Source: Rhizobium chutanense (GTDB lineage Bacteria > Pseudomonadota > Alphaproteobacteria > Rhizobiales > Rhizobiaceae). From it: DNA of 63,769 bases. The translations under genes were made by a program, and so were the position numbers. The notes below the pieces were generated by a model. The model was not told the origin of the DNA, made no database searches, and was given only the letters and a program-made list of their open reading frames with translations. Positions 53,646 to 60,702 of the stretch are shown here, one piece after another (position 1 is the first letter of the stretch; the number at the start of each line of letters is the position of its first letter). The stretch is from NCBI RefSeq assembly GCF_002531935.1, contig NZ_NWSV01000031.1, positions 1 through 63,769 of the forward strand. Direction: 5' to 3'.

Positions 53646-54958
53646 AGTTTCGAAATCGTGACAAACAAGGCGTTCAAACTCGCATCGAGATCATCAGAGT
53701 AGCTCGCGCTTCCCCCAGTAACCATCGTGTTATTGTTCTCTCTACGCGGGTCGAAGGCAATCACCGGTTTGTTTCGAGCCAATGCCATTCCCAGCTCCAC
53801 GAGCGTCCCCGGATCGCGTTCCAACGGAATCGCGAAGACCACATCGCACTTCTCAAGTAGTGCGACATCTGCCGCGAATGTCTGATGAAGAACGGCATCT
53901 GAGCTTCCCAACGGCAGCTCCCCATTCTCCTGGACCGGACGGCGCAGACGAAAGTTATGATACCGGAGCGCCTCGACAGCACGATCCACCTCGGGCTTGT
54001 GCACATACGTAAAGTCCGGCGCCGCCAAATAGATATGGAACCGCGGGCGATCATGCCACGGCAGGTTTGTGCCGCCGAGGTCACGGAGCTCATCCAGCGA
54101 AAGCTTCAGTTCCCTTTTCACATCCCTCCGGAAGTCATCGGGATAGGTGGTCTGCGAGTAGGCCGTGGCCGCCCTCGCACCGCGCCAGGCAGCGTCTTCC
54201 CATCCTTTGTGCCGAAAGCCAAGCATCACAGCGGAGTAAACATCACCAACGCCAACAGAATTGATTGTTGTAGACAAGATCGCGGGGATCAGTTCAGTCT
54301 TGCCCGCGCCTAAGTTGAACATACGACTTCCGCCACGGTTCTCCTTGAGAAGGAAGACTTCAGCGCCGAGGCTTTTGACGGCGTCGAGCATCGGAGTGAT
54401 ATCTTCCGACCCGATGCGCGCAAAGAGCGGCGACGACGTCGAGGTGATGACAGCACTCAGATGGCCTGAGAAGGCATCGAGCAACGAAAAGTCATCAACA
54501 TCGTAGGCGATATCGAAGCTGAAGCGCGCGTCGGTCGCAACGAAGCGCTTTATTTCCGCGAGGGAGTAGCGTCCCGGGAAAATGAGGACTTCGCTATAAG
54601 CGGAAAGCGCGGTTCCCACGTCGAAGAATTTGACGGATTTTTCATCTCGTAAAAGGTCTTCGTAGCCCTGATCGGAGACTTCAGTTGCATCGCCGATAAC
54701 CATGACGTTCGGGGAGCCAATAATTTCCCCCAGCCACACGAAATCCTTGCACCCGTGAACTGTAAGGAAATCCCGGGCTTGATCAACCAAATAGCTCGGG
54801 CAAACCGCGGCGACTGCATACGGCAGGTCGCAGGCCCAAAGACCGCGAGCAGCGTGGACGACGCCGCCAAGCCGGAGCTTGCACTCGACACCAGGTTTAG
54901 CGGTCGTGAAATCGACTATGATTTCGCCAACAAGTAGGAGTGGGTTGCCTTCCCCCAT
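53627..54958 (-). CDS. PfkB-like kinase / nucleoside 2-deoxyribosyltransferase fusion
   Basis: A 443-residue two-domain protein. Residues about 5-280 have a PfkB/ribokinase fold (GGVVHAARGL at the front, anion-hole GVGDVYSAVML at 236-246 with the catalytic Asp239). Residues about 305-440 resemble nucleoside 2-deoxyribosyltransferases (IYLAAPDF, then FAIPLERDPGTLVELGMALA with Glu388 and KPVIAFDP). It could phosphorylate a nucleoside and exchange or remove its base. It starts two bases after the MGSS-protein stop and overlaps the QueC-like gene by 19 bases. The function is not recognised. Confidence 0.75.
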   Translation of the reverse strand: MGEGNPLLLVGEIIVDFTTAKPGVECKLRLGGVVHAARGLWACDLPYAVAAVCPSYLVDQARDFLTVHGCKDFVWLGEIIGSPNVMVIGDATEVSDQGYEDLLRDEKSVKFFDVGTALSAYSEVLIFPGRYSLAEIKRFVATDARFSFDIAYDVDDFSLLDAFSGHLSAVITSTSSPLFARIGSEDITPMLDAVKSLGAEVFLLKENRGGSRMFNLGAGKTELIPAILSTTINSVGVGDVYSAVMLGFRHKGWEDAAWRGARAATAYSQTTYPDDFRRDVKRELKLSLDELRDLGGTNLPWHDRPRFHIYLAAPDFTYVHKPEVDRAVEALRYHNFRLRRPVQENGELPLGSSDAVLHQTFAADVALLEKCDVVFAIPLERDPGTLVELGMALARNKPVIAFDPRRENNNTMVTGGSASYSDDLDASLNALFVTISKLWMGTP

Positions 54959-54960
54959 GG

Positions 54961-55323
54961 TTATTGAGCCGTGAAGTCGGCGGAGACATATGGAATCGGA
55001 TGCAGGCCTGAAGCCGTCACGACTCCCACGTAGGCGTTGCCGTCCTTCATGCAGCCGGCAAGGTAGTTGAGTGCCGTTGGCAAAGCGCCAACCTTCGTGC
55101 CGTCTGATGTCACCGCGAAAATGCGGCCCTCATGGACAAGCGAAAGCTCGGTACCCGGGTTGGGAATAGTGGAGTTGGTAACGTAGAAATCGCATTGCGC
55201 GACTTCCTCAAGTTTACATGAAAAGGCTTGACGGCAGCGATCACTGCCGCTCGTACCACCTGTGCCGTCGGTTTTACTAGAACCGCTATAATCTGAGAGG
55301 TGGCCTGATCTTGAGCTTCCCAT
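54961..55323 (-). CDS. Small protein with MGSSRSGHLSDYSG start, first gene of the island operon
   Basis: A 120-residue protein opening with a flexible Gly/Ser stretch (MGSSRSGHLSDYSGSSKTDG, to about residue 31) and then a folded domain with DRCRQAF, LEEVAQCDFYV and ALNYLAGCMKDGNAYVGVV. The ATG at 55323 is preferred over TTG at 55332 because GAGG lies 10 bases upstream and it exposes Gly as residue 2. A Gly-2 with Ser-rich N-terminus recalls QatB, a partner of a QueC-like enzyme. I infer it may be a substrate of N-terminal modification. No other family is recognised. Confidence 0.65.
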   Translation of the reverse strand: MGSSRSGHLSDYSGSSKTDGTGGTSGSDRCRQAFSCKLEEVAQCDFYVTNSTIPNPGTELSLVHEGRIFAVTSDGTKVGALPTALNYLAGCMKDGNAYVGVVTASGLHPIPYVSADFTAQ

Positions 55324-56050
55324 TTTCGACAATCCTCAACTGGCGTCAACGAAGATTTGCTTTGCTGCAACCTGAAGTGATTCTTCTCGATGCGCAATTG
55401 CGACTTACGCGTCCCTTTGCAAAAGCTATGTCGGACTGGGTTGCTGCTAGAATAATCCGACTTCAGCCAGCACGGATCTTACGCCCGGGGTGACCAATGC
55501 GCTGACCGGGTACCTCGGCCGGGTGGGATCTGATTGATGGACAGGAGCCGGTGAGGAGGGAGGCCTGAGCTTGGGGTCTGGGTGCGCGCGATTGTTGAGT
55601 TGTAGGGAGGGTAACGTCATGAAGGGAGATGGGAAGAAGGTGCCGCGCATTCTCTTCGCACGCGCGGACGTTTGGCTTTGCTGCTCCATCAGCGTCTTAA
55701 TAAGTATTGTCGTGCGGTGAGGAACATTGGCGCCTCGGCCGGGCCGCTGACGCCGCCGAAGCTTACCCTCTTCTCCATTTGCCAGCGCTCCGACCTCTTG
55801 TTCGACGAATTCCTGGCAACAGCGCTATCTCCTGGGGCAGTGCCTTGTTCGCGCCGGTTACTCTTGAATTTTTAGGATGGCTATTATAGAACAAAAGAAG
55901 AACATTGTTATTTAGGAGGGATTGTCCCGTGGTCGCACGTCTGTTTGCGATTGCTTATCCATCAACATGGTTTTGTTGGCTTGCGGGGGGCGGCCAATTG
56001 ACGAATCAGGGCCTTCCGCCGAGAACTTGGCCGACACAGGGGAATGGACA
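55324..56050. other. Island divergent region with degenerate genes
   Basis: About 730 bases between the divergent island operons. It contains the promoter of the MGSS operon, a decayed copy of the GH42 3' end (55521-55616) and AT-rich DNA before the dGTPase gene (55870-55915, ending TTTAGGAGGG). Fragments at 55690-55890 read like a broken membrane-protein end across two frames (DLLFDEFLATAL then SWGSALFAPVTLEFLGWLL). No intact gene is seen. Confidence 0.5.
55521..55616 (+). pseudogene. Decayed duplicate of the GH42 3' end
   Basis: GGGATCTGATTGATGG, a G-rich stretch, then GCGATTGTTGAGTTG match the end of the beta-galactosidase gene (52079-52160, GGGATCTGCTGGATGG ... GCGATTGTGGAGTTG) in order and orientation at roughly three quarters identity. 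The frame is broken by stops and indels. It looks like the remains of the original gene end displaced when the island arrived. Confidence 0.65.
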
Positions 56051-57475
56051 TTGGGTGATCTGAACTGGGAAAAGCTGCTCAATTCGCAGCGCCGCAAGGA
56101 CAAGGCCAAAGGAAAGAGCGCAGAACGCTCTGCCAAGACCGCCGAGCATCGTACCGAACTTGAGCGCGATCACGACCGAATTCTGTTCTCTACGCCGGTC
56201 CGGCGCATGCAAGACAAGACCCAAGTCTTTCCCCTTGACCCCCATGACAGTGTCCGCACCCGCCTGACCCATAGCCATGAAGTTGCCAACATGGCGCGCA
56301 GTTTTGGCACGGCGCTCGTGTACGTCTATCCAGAACAGTTAAATCTGCCAGAGAACCTCAGTGCGGAACGAAACGTCCCAGCGCTGCTCGAAGCAATTGG
56401 TCTTGCCCACGACCTTGGCAATCCACCGTTTGGCCATCAAGGCGAGGACGCCATCCAGTCATGGATGAAGGCTAGGGCACCAGATATTTTTGATGGGCTC
56501 GATGGAGCTGCGCTCAGGGAAGATTTCCTTAGGTTCGAAGGCAACGCCCAGGCGTTTCGACTTCTAACGCGCTTGCAAATCGTCAATGACTCTTATGGTC
56601 TGAACATGACCTACGCGTTCCTCGCGGCTCTAATGAAATATCCTAGTCCGTCGGACCGAGTGAACAAGAAGGTCCTGGCACGCAAGAAGTTCAACTATTT
56701 TCAATCGGAAGCCGATATCGCCAAGGAAGTGTGGGCGGAAACAGGTTTGGCAGAGGGTGTCCGGCATCCGATGACCTTCATCATGGAGGCTTGCGATGAC
56801 ATCGCCTATTCCGTCGTCGATGTCGAAGATGCTGCCAAGAAGGGCTTGGTAAACTTCGATCGGCTAGCGGGATTCCTTGAGTTCGAAGGGACTGGTGATG
56901 CATGCGTTGCTGCCGTCATCGCCAAGGCAAGGCAGCAGCACCAGGAATTTCGTGCTCAGTCTTTGTCTGCCGCCGAACTCGACGATATCACGATGCAGAT
57001 GTTCCGGGTTAATGCCATCGGCGTTATGATCGTGGCGGCGACCAAGGCTTTTGCCGATAACTTGCCAGCCATAATGGCAGGTACTTTCGACAAGGAACTC
57101 ATGGCCGAGTCCGATGCTAAGCGCTTGTGGGCTCTACTAAAGGAGTTTGCCGGCAGGCACATATATCCACACCGCCAGGTGCTGGAGGTAGAGTTGAAAG
57201 GGCATCAAACGATTCATGGGCTCATGGACATCTTCTGGGCTGCGATCATCAACCGGATAGATCCGCTTAATATAGGTTCGAAGCGCACCTCTCCCTTGCA
57301 CAGCTACGTCTATTCGCGCATCTCGGAGAACTATCGGCGAGTTGCCGAATCCCCGGATAATAGCATGCCGATCCGCTACCGTGAATTACAACTGATGACC
57401 GACATGATGTCGGGTATGACGGATAGCTTCGCGATTTCGCTTCTAAAGGATCTGCGTGAGCGAGGGGCGGTATGA
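56051..57475 (+). CDS. dGTPase-family HD-domain dNTP triphosphohydrolase
   Basis: A 474-residue HD hydrolase. VRTRLTHSHEV and LAHDLGNPPFGHQGED provide the metal-binding His, HD and downstream His, and HPMTFIMEACDDIAYSVVD provides the later Asp. This is the pattern of dGTPase (Dgt), which removes triphosphate from dGTP; some relatives starve phages of dNTPs. The start is uncertain: TTG at 56051 with GGGGAA is preferred because homology begins at LNWEKLL, while ATG 55967 or TTG 55922 would add a dissimilar 28-43 residues. It overlaps the nucleotidyltransferase gene by four bases. Confidence 0.85.
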   Translation: MGDLNWEKLLNSQRRKDKAKGKSAERSAKTAEHRTELERDHDRILFSTPVRRMQDKTQVFPLDPHDSVRTRLTHSHEVANMARSFGTALVYVYPEQLNLPENLSAERNVPALLEAIGLAHDLGNPPFGHQGEDAIQSWMKARAPDIFDGLDGAALREDFLRFEGNAQAFRLLTRLQIVNDSYGLNMTYAFLAALMKYPSPSDRVNKKVLARKKFNYFQSEADIAKEVWAETGLAEGVRHPMTFIMEACDDIAYSVVDVEDAAKKGLVNFDRLAGFLEFEGTGDACVAAVIAKARQQHQEFRAQSLSAAELDDITMQMFRVNAIGVMIVAATKAFADNLPAIMAGTFDKELMAESDAKRLWALLKEFAGRHIYPHRQVLEVELKGHQTIHGLMDIFWAAIINRIDPLNIGSKRTSPLHSYVYSRISENYRRVAESPDNSMPIRYRELQLMTDMMSGMTDSFAISLLKDLRERGAV

Positions 57476-58563
57476 GCGCTGGCCATCATGTTCGGGACCG
57501 TGATCTAAGTAACGACATTGCCGACTTCATCAGAGGATCACAAGGCGGTGAGATTGGCACCCTGGTCGATATTCTGAGCGGTGCTGGCGATAGCGCAATT
57601 TTTGGCGGTCTACCACGTGATTTCGCGCGAGAGGGGCGCGATGCCTTCAACTCCGATGTCGATGTGGTGGTGGATGTTTCGCCGGACGTGTTGGATACCC
57701 TGCTTGGCGAGCTTGGCGGTCAACGCAACCGCTTTGGCGGATACAGGCTCCAATACGGTCGGTTCGATTTCGACGTGTGGGCGCTGCAATCGACATGGGC
57801 TGTAAGCAATGGCTACGTGGCAGCGCACTCGCTGAACGATCTGATCAAGACCACGTTCTTCGACTGCGATGCAGTTCTGTTCCATTGTCGCACGCTTGAA
57901 ATCACAAGTTCAGACCGGTTCTGGGCAAGTATCAAACACGGTGTCGTCGATATCAATCTCGAAGCCAATCCCCATTATATCGGGACGCTAGCACGCACCT
58001 TGCGGATCTTGTTGGATTGGCGTCAGGACCTGAGTCCTAAGCTTACGAGCTATCTGGCAGAGGGCATGGCTCGCAACGGCGGCGAGATTGTGGACTATCT
58101 TGCTCGCAACGGCCTTGGGCGGCGCCTGGCAGCGGGAAGCGATCCGGATGCTGTGATCTTGGAGTTGCACAAACACGTGGCGGTTCGATCGTCTTGCAAT
58201 TGCAGCCCGCTTCCCTATGGCCGGTACCTCTCAAAAACCAACAGTGACATAAACCGGTTGATCTCACTCACAACCGATTGCCTAAAGCAATCAGACTCTC
58301 CGAATATGCCACTGGGAAGGAAGTTGACATGGCCAAGCTCAACCAGATGGTCGCCATCGACTCGCGACGACAGAGTGGTAGGCAGGGAGGGAGCGCCCAG
58401 TGGGCTTTCTGGGACGATAGAGGGGACACGATGTCCCCCTAGTTGCCCCAGCCAATTTGGAACCGATCAAATCGAACCTCGCTCAACGGCTGGTTGGAGG
58501 GGCCTAGCCTTACCGAACGAAGAACCAGATGAAGCTCGGGGGAATAGTATTGTTCGAAAATAA
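57472..58563 (+). CDS. CCA/poly(A)-polymerase-like nucleotidyltransferase, tail probably frameshifted
   Basis: A protein with the head motif of CCA-adding/poly(A) enzymes: GGLPRDFAREGRDAFNSDVDVVVD (about residues 44-67, with GG, RD and the DVD metal pair), then a palm region and helical part to about residue 240. It overlaps the dGTPase stop by four bases (ATGA), so the two are coupled. After about residue 265 the sequence becomes Pro/Arg/Ser-rich and unlike a folded domain; a neighbouring frame (58248-58442) reads KAIRLSEYATGKEVDMAKLN. A frameshift or natural truncation is likely. The target is unknown. Confidence 0.7.
   Translation: MSAGHHVRDRDLSNDIADFIRGSQGGEIGTLVDILSGAGDSAIFGGLPRDFAREGRDAFNSDVDVVVDVSPDVLDTLLGELGGQRNRFGGYRLQYGRFDFDVWALQSTWAVSNGYVAAHSLNDLIKTTFFDCDAVLFHCRTLEITSSDRFWASIKHGVVDINLEANPHYIGTLARTLRILLDWRQDLSPKLTSYLAEGMARNGGEIVDYLARNGLGRRLAAGSDPDAVILELHKHVAVRSSCNCSPLPYGRYLSKTNSDINRLISLTTDCLKQSDSPNMPLGRKLTWPSSTRWSPSTRDDRVVGREGAPSGLSGTIEGTRCPPSCPSQFGTDQIEPRSTAGWRGLALPNEEPDEARGNSIVRK
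58329..58442 (+). CDS. Possible 37-residue ORF or frameshifted tail of the nucleotidyltransferase
   Basis: An open frame following the nucleotidyltransferase core in frame +2, reading MAKLNQMVAIDSRRQSGRQG and ending GDTMSP. Its upstream part in the same frame is open to 58248 without a start. It may be the true C-terminus of the nucleotidyltransferase displaced by a frameshift, or a short independent gene. It is listed because the composition is more protein-like than the overlapping annotated tail. Confidence 0.3.
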   Translation: MAKLNQMVAIDSRRQSGRQGGSAQWAFWDDRGDTMSP

Positions 58564-59041
58564 TCGGCGGCAATTCCGTCAGTTTCAGACGGCTGTTGAT
58601 GGCCCAAACTTTGTAGGAACAGGATGCAATCGTTTCCTCTCCCAAGCCGTCGAACCGAATAAAAGTCGTGCCCGAATCGGATTTTTTGCCATTGATGAAA
58701 AGCGTTGTGTCGGATTGCCAGTTCTTCTTCTGCGGTAGATCGTCCAACGCAATCGCATTCGCGTATTTCAGCTCATGCGTCCCGTTGGCACTCACTCTCT
58801 TTTCGACGAGCAAGGGGTGCAGATAGACAGCCGACACCGGCTGCAGTGAGCCGTCGCGCTCCATCAGCCGTTGTTCGGTGAGACCTGGGCCGTCCGGCTT
58901 GTAGAATACGGAATAGAAAGGCGCTTCTCGGGTCAGCAGCACGCCCTGTTTGGTCTCATTGGCGGTCAAGCAATTGCCAAAGGCTGGCACTGCCAAAATT
59001 ATTCCGACCAGTAGCGACAAACTTCTCAGCAAGATCGACAT
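58439..59041 (-). CDS. Exported hypothetical protein
   Basis: A 200-residue protein with a signal peptide (about residues 1-22: ILLRSLSLLVGIILAVPAFG) and a beta-rich mature part with two Cys (NCLTANETKQ and IASCSYKVWAIN). Its 3' end overlaps the tail of the nucleotidyltransferase frame on the other strand, another reason to doubt that tail. No family is recognised. It is the first of three unknown secreted or membrane proteins. Confidence 0.65.
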   Translation of the reverse strand: MSILLRSLSLLVGIILAVPAFGNCLTANETKQGVLLTREAPFYSVFYKPDGPGLTEQRLMERDGSLQPVSAVYLHPLLVEKRVSANGTHELKYANAIALDDLPQKKNWQSDTTLFINGKKSDSGTTFIRFDGLGEETIASCSYKVWAINSRLKLTELPPIIFEQYYSPELHLVLRSVRLGPSNQPLSEVRFDRFQIGWGN

Positions 59042-59184
59042 ACCAGATACCTCTCATCCAAATCCGCTACCCACGGTGCTGGGATGAAATTGCTCCATCT
59101 TGTTCAAGCCGTCCCATCCACTCGGCTGTCTTCATCCAGATCAAACCGGCAGATACTTACTCTTCTCCAATAATTTGCCGACTG

Positions 59185-59487
59185 CTACCGTCCGCAATCG
59201 ACACAATGTTTGATAATTCCCATTAGACCCAAAGCAAAAGATATCGTCAAAAAAGAGCTTATCGCCACCCCAAAAGGCATAATGATAAAAAACTTCGCTT
59301 TCGGCTTCGCCAGGAAGCGATCATGTGCATAAGTTCCCCAATAGACCTTGGGGCCGAAGTCTTTGCTGAAATCGAAGCCGTTCTTGCGGTAAAAAATGAT
59401 CGATGTGATGCACCAATACCAGCAATAAGCGCAAAGGCCGTCCAAGAAGCAGAAGGGCAGCCACAGTTCAAATTGATCTTCACTCAA
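59185..59487 (-). CDS. Small membrane protein, hypothetical
   Basis: A 100-residue protein with two hydrophobic segments (about 9-33, rich in Cys/Trp/Tyr, and about 66-92) and a polar loop RKNGFDFSKDFGPKVYWGTYAHDRFL. It starts with TTG at 59487 after GGGGAATC; no ATG fits. Nothing is recognised. It is clearly lower in GC than the flanking core genes. Confidence 0.5.
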   Translation of the reverse strand: MSEDQFELWLPFCFLDGLCAYCWYWCITSIIFYRKNGFDFSKDFGPKVYWGTYAHDRFLAKPKAKFFIIMPFGVAISSFLTISFALGLMGIIKHCVDCGR

Positions 59488-59706
59488 TCAAGATTCCCCA
59501 TCATGCCGAGCTCGCTGCATAAATCCTTGTAACCTCTCCATGTCGTCGTCGAGGTGGCGGTCATGGTGCCTGGCCTGGCCATAGTTCTTTGGTGCGATTC
59601 TCGCAGCAGGAATCATACTCGATCACTGCATGCTTTGTGGGAAGTGCGGGATAAAAATAATGGGCGCAGCCGCCGGTCATCATTCCTCTGCTGCAATGCG
59701 GAGACC

Positions 59707-60381
59707 CTATTTCTTTTTGGAAGTTAAGTTGGCTCTCGCGTATGGCCCGCGCAGCGGCTCTCGCACCGCTGATATGTTGAGGTTCTTTCTGATGATTGCG
59801 CATAGTTCGATGGCCATAACGTTCTCAGGATGCAGCAAGGTCTGCCGCTCGGCTTTGGTTTCTCCCAAATCTTCGGTAACGACTTCATACATATCCGCTA
59901 TTTCCATCCGTGGAATCGGCTGGCGGAGTTTTCCATCCTCATAAGCAACACGCAGAGCCTCTTGATATTGCCGATAGGCCTCATTCACGCTGGGAATGGT
60001 CAGCGCTTGGGAAGAGATGTCATTCCGAATAAACTCCATGCACCCTCGCGGATAGCGATCGCCCAGGGCATCAATGACATCGCCTGCCCTCTTCATTACC
60101 TCGATTGCAGAAGCGTCGCTGGCAGCCGAGAATGCCGCTTGGCTGTATTTTCGAAGCATATCGAACGCGGCCTTCAACGCGCCATCCTCGTCTCCTGCCT
60201 GGGACTTCGCGTTTATCTCCCTTGCTTCATCCATATGATCCGTGAAAATCGCGTGGGCAAACGGGTTGGTGCTCGCAAGGTCATTCATTATCTCCTCGAT
60301 CGATCCTGGCGCTGCATCTTGTGCGATCGCTGCTGATGCGAGAAACCCAACCCCCGCACATAACGACAAGAAATTTTTCAT
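59707..60381 (-). CDS. Exported helical hypothetical protein
   Basis: A 224-residue protein with a signal peptide (about 1-20, ending SAAIA) and an alpha-helical mature region with one pair of Cys (about residues 116 and 195). I recognise no family. It ends the accessory stretch; the next gene, on the plus strand, is a core-type signalling protein. Confidence 0.65.
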   Translation of the reverse strand: MKNFLSLCAGVGFLASAAIAQDAAPGSIEEIMNDLASTNPFAHAIFTDHMDEAREINAKSQAGDEDGALKAAFDMLRKYSQAAFSAASDASAIEVMKRAGDVIDALGDRYPRGCMEFIRNDISSQALTIPSVNEAYRQYQEALRVAYEDGKLRQPIPRMEIADMYEVVTEDLGETKAERQTLLHPENVMAIELCAIIRKNLNISAVREPLRGPYARANLTSKKK

Positions 60382-60702
60382 CCAAACCCGTCCCCACTTT
60401 GCAAGTCCTCAAAGACCTATCAGTCCATGGTGACGCCGTCGGCGTCAATGTGGCTGTCTGCTGGTTGATCGGCTATCCGCAGGTCCTGCCCCCGGTTGTG
60501 GCGGGTAGGGCAAGCACCATTTGGCCGGATCTCGCCCTCAACGCTTGTCGAAGATCCATTCACCATATCAAGACACCCACCATAAACCTTAATCCCGCAG
60601 CCCGCCCGAACACCCGCATTTCCGCACCCGCCGCCCGCTTCACTTCAACCTTCCTTAAGCGCCCGCTGATTAGCGTGCCCCCTCAAATCGAGGGCCTTTT
60701 CC
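60382..60702. other. Intergenic region before the GGDEF/EAL gene
   Basis: These 321 bases separate the island-side secreted protein from the cyclic-di-GMP gene. I see no clear promoter, repeat or RNA gene. Confidence 0.4.

Noticed and set aside
52342..58563. Canonical type IV CBASS or Qat system
   Set aside because: QueC-like and OGG-like proteins are present, but no CD-NTase, CBASS effector, TGT-like protein, QatA ATPase or QatD nuclease is found. The nucleotidyltransferase at 57472 has the CCA/poly(A) head motif rather than CD-NTase features.
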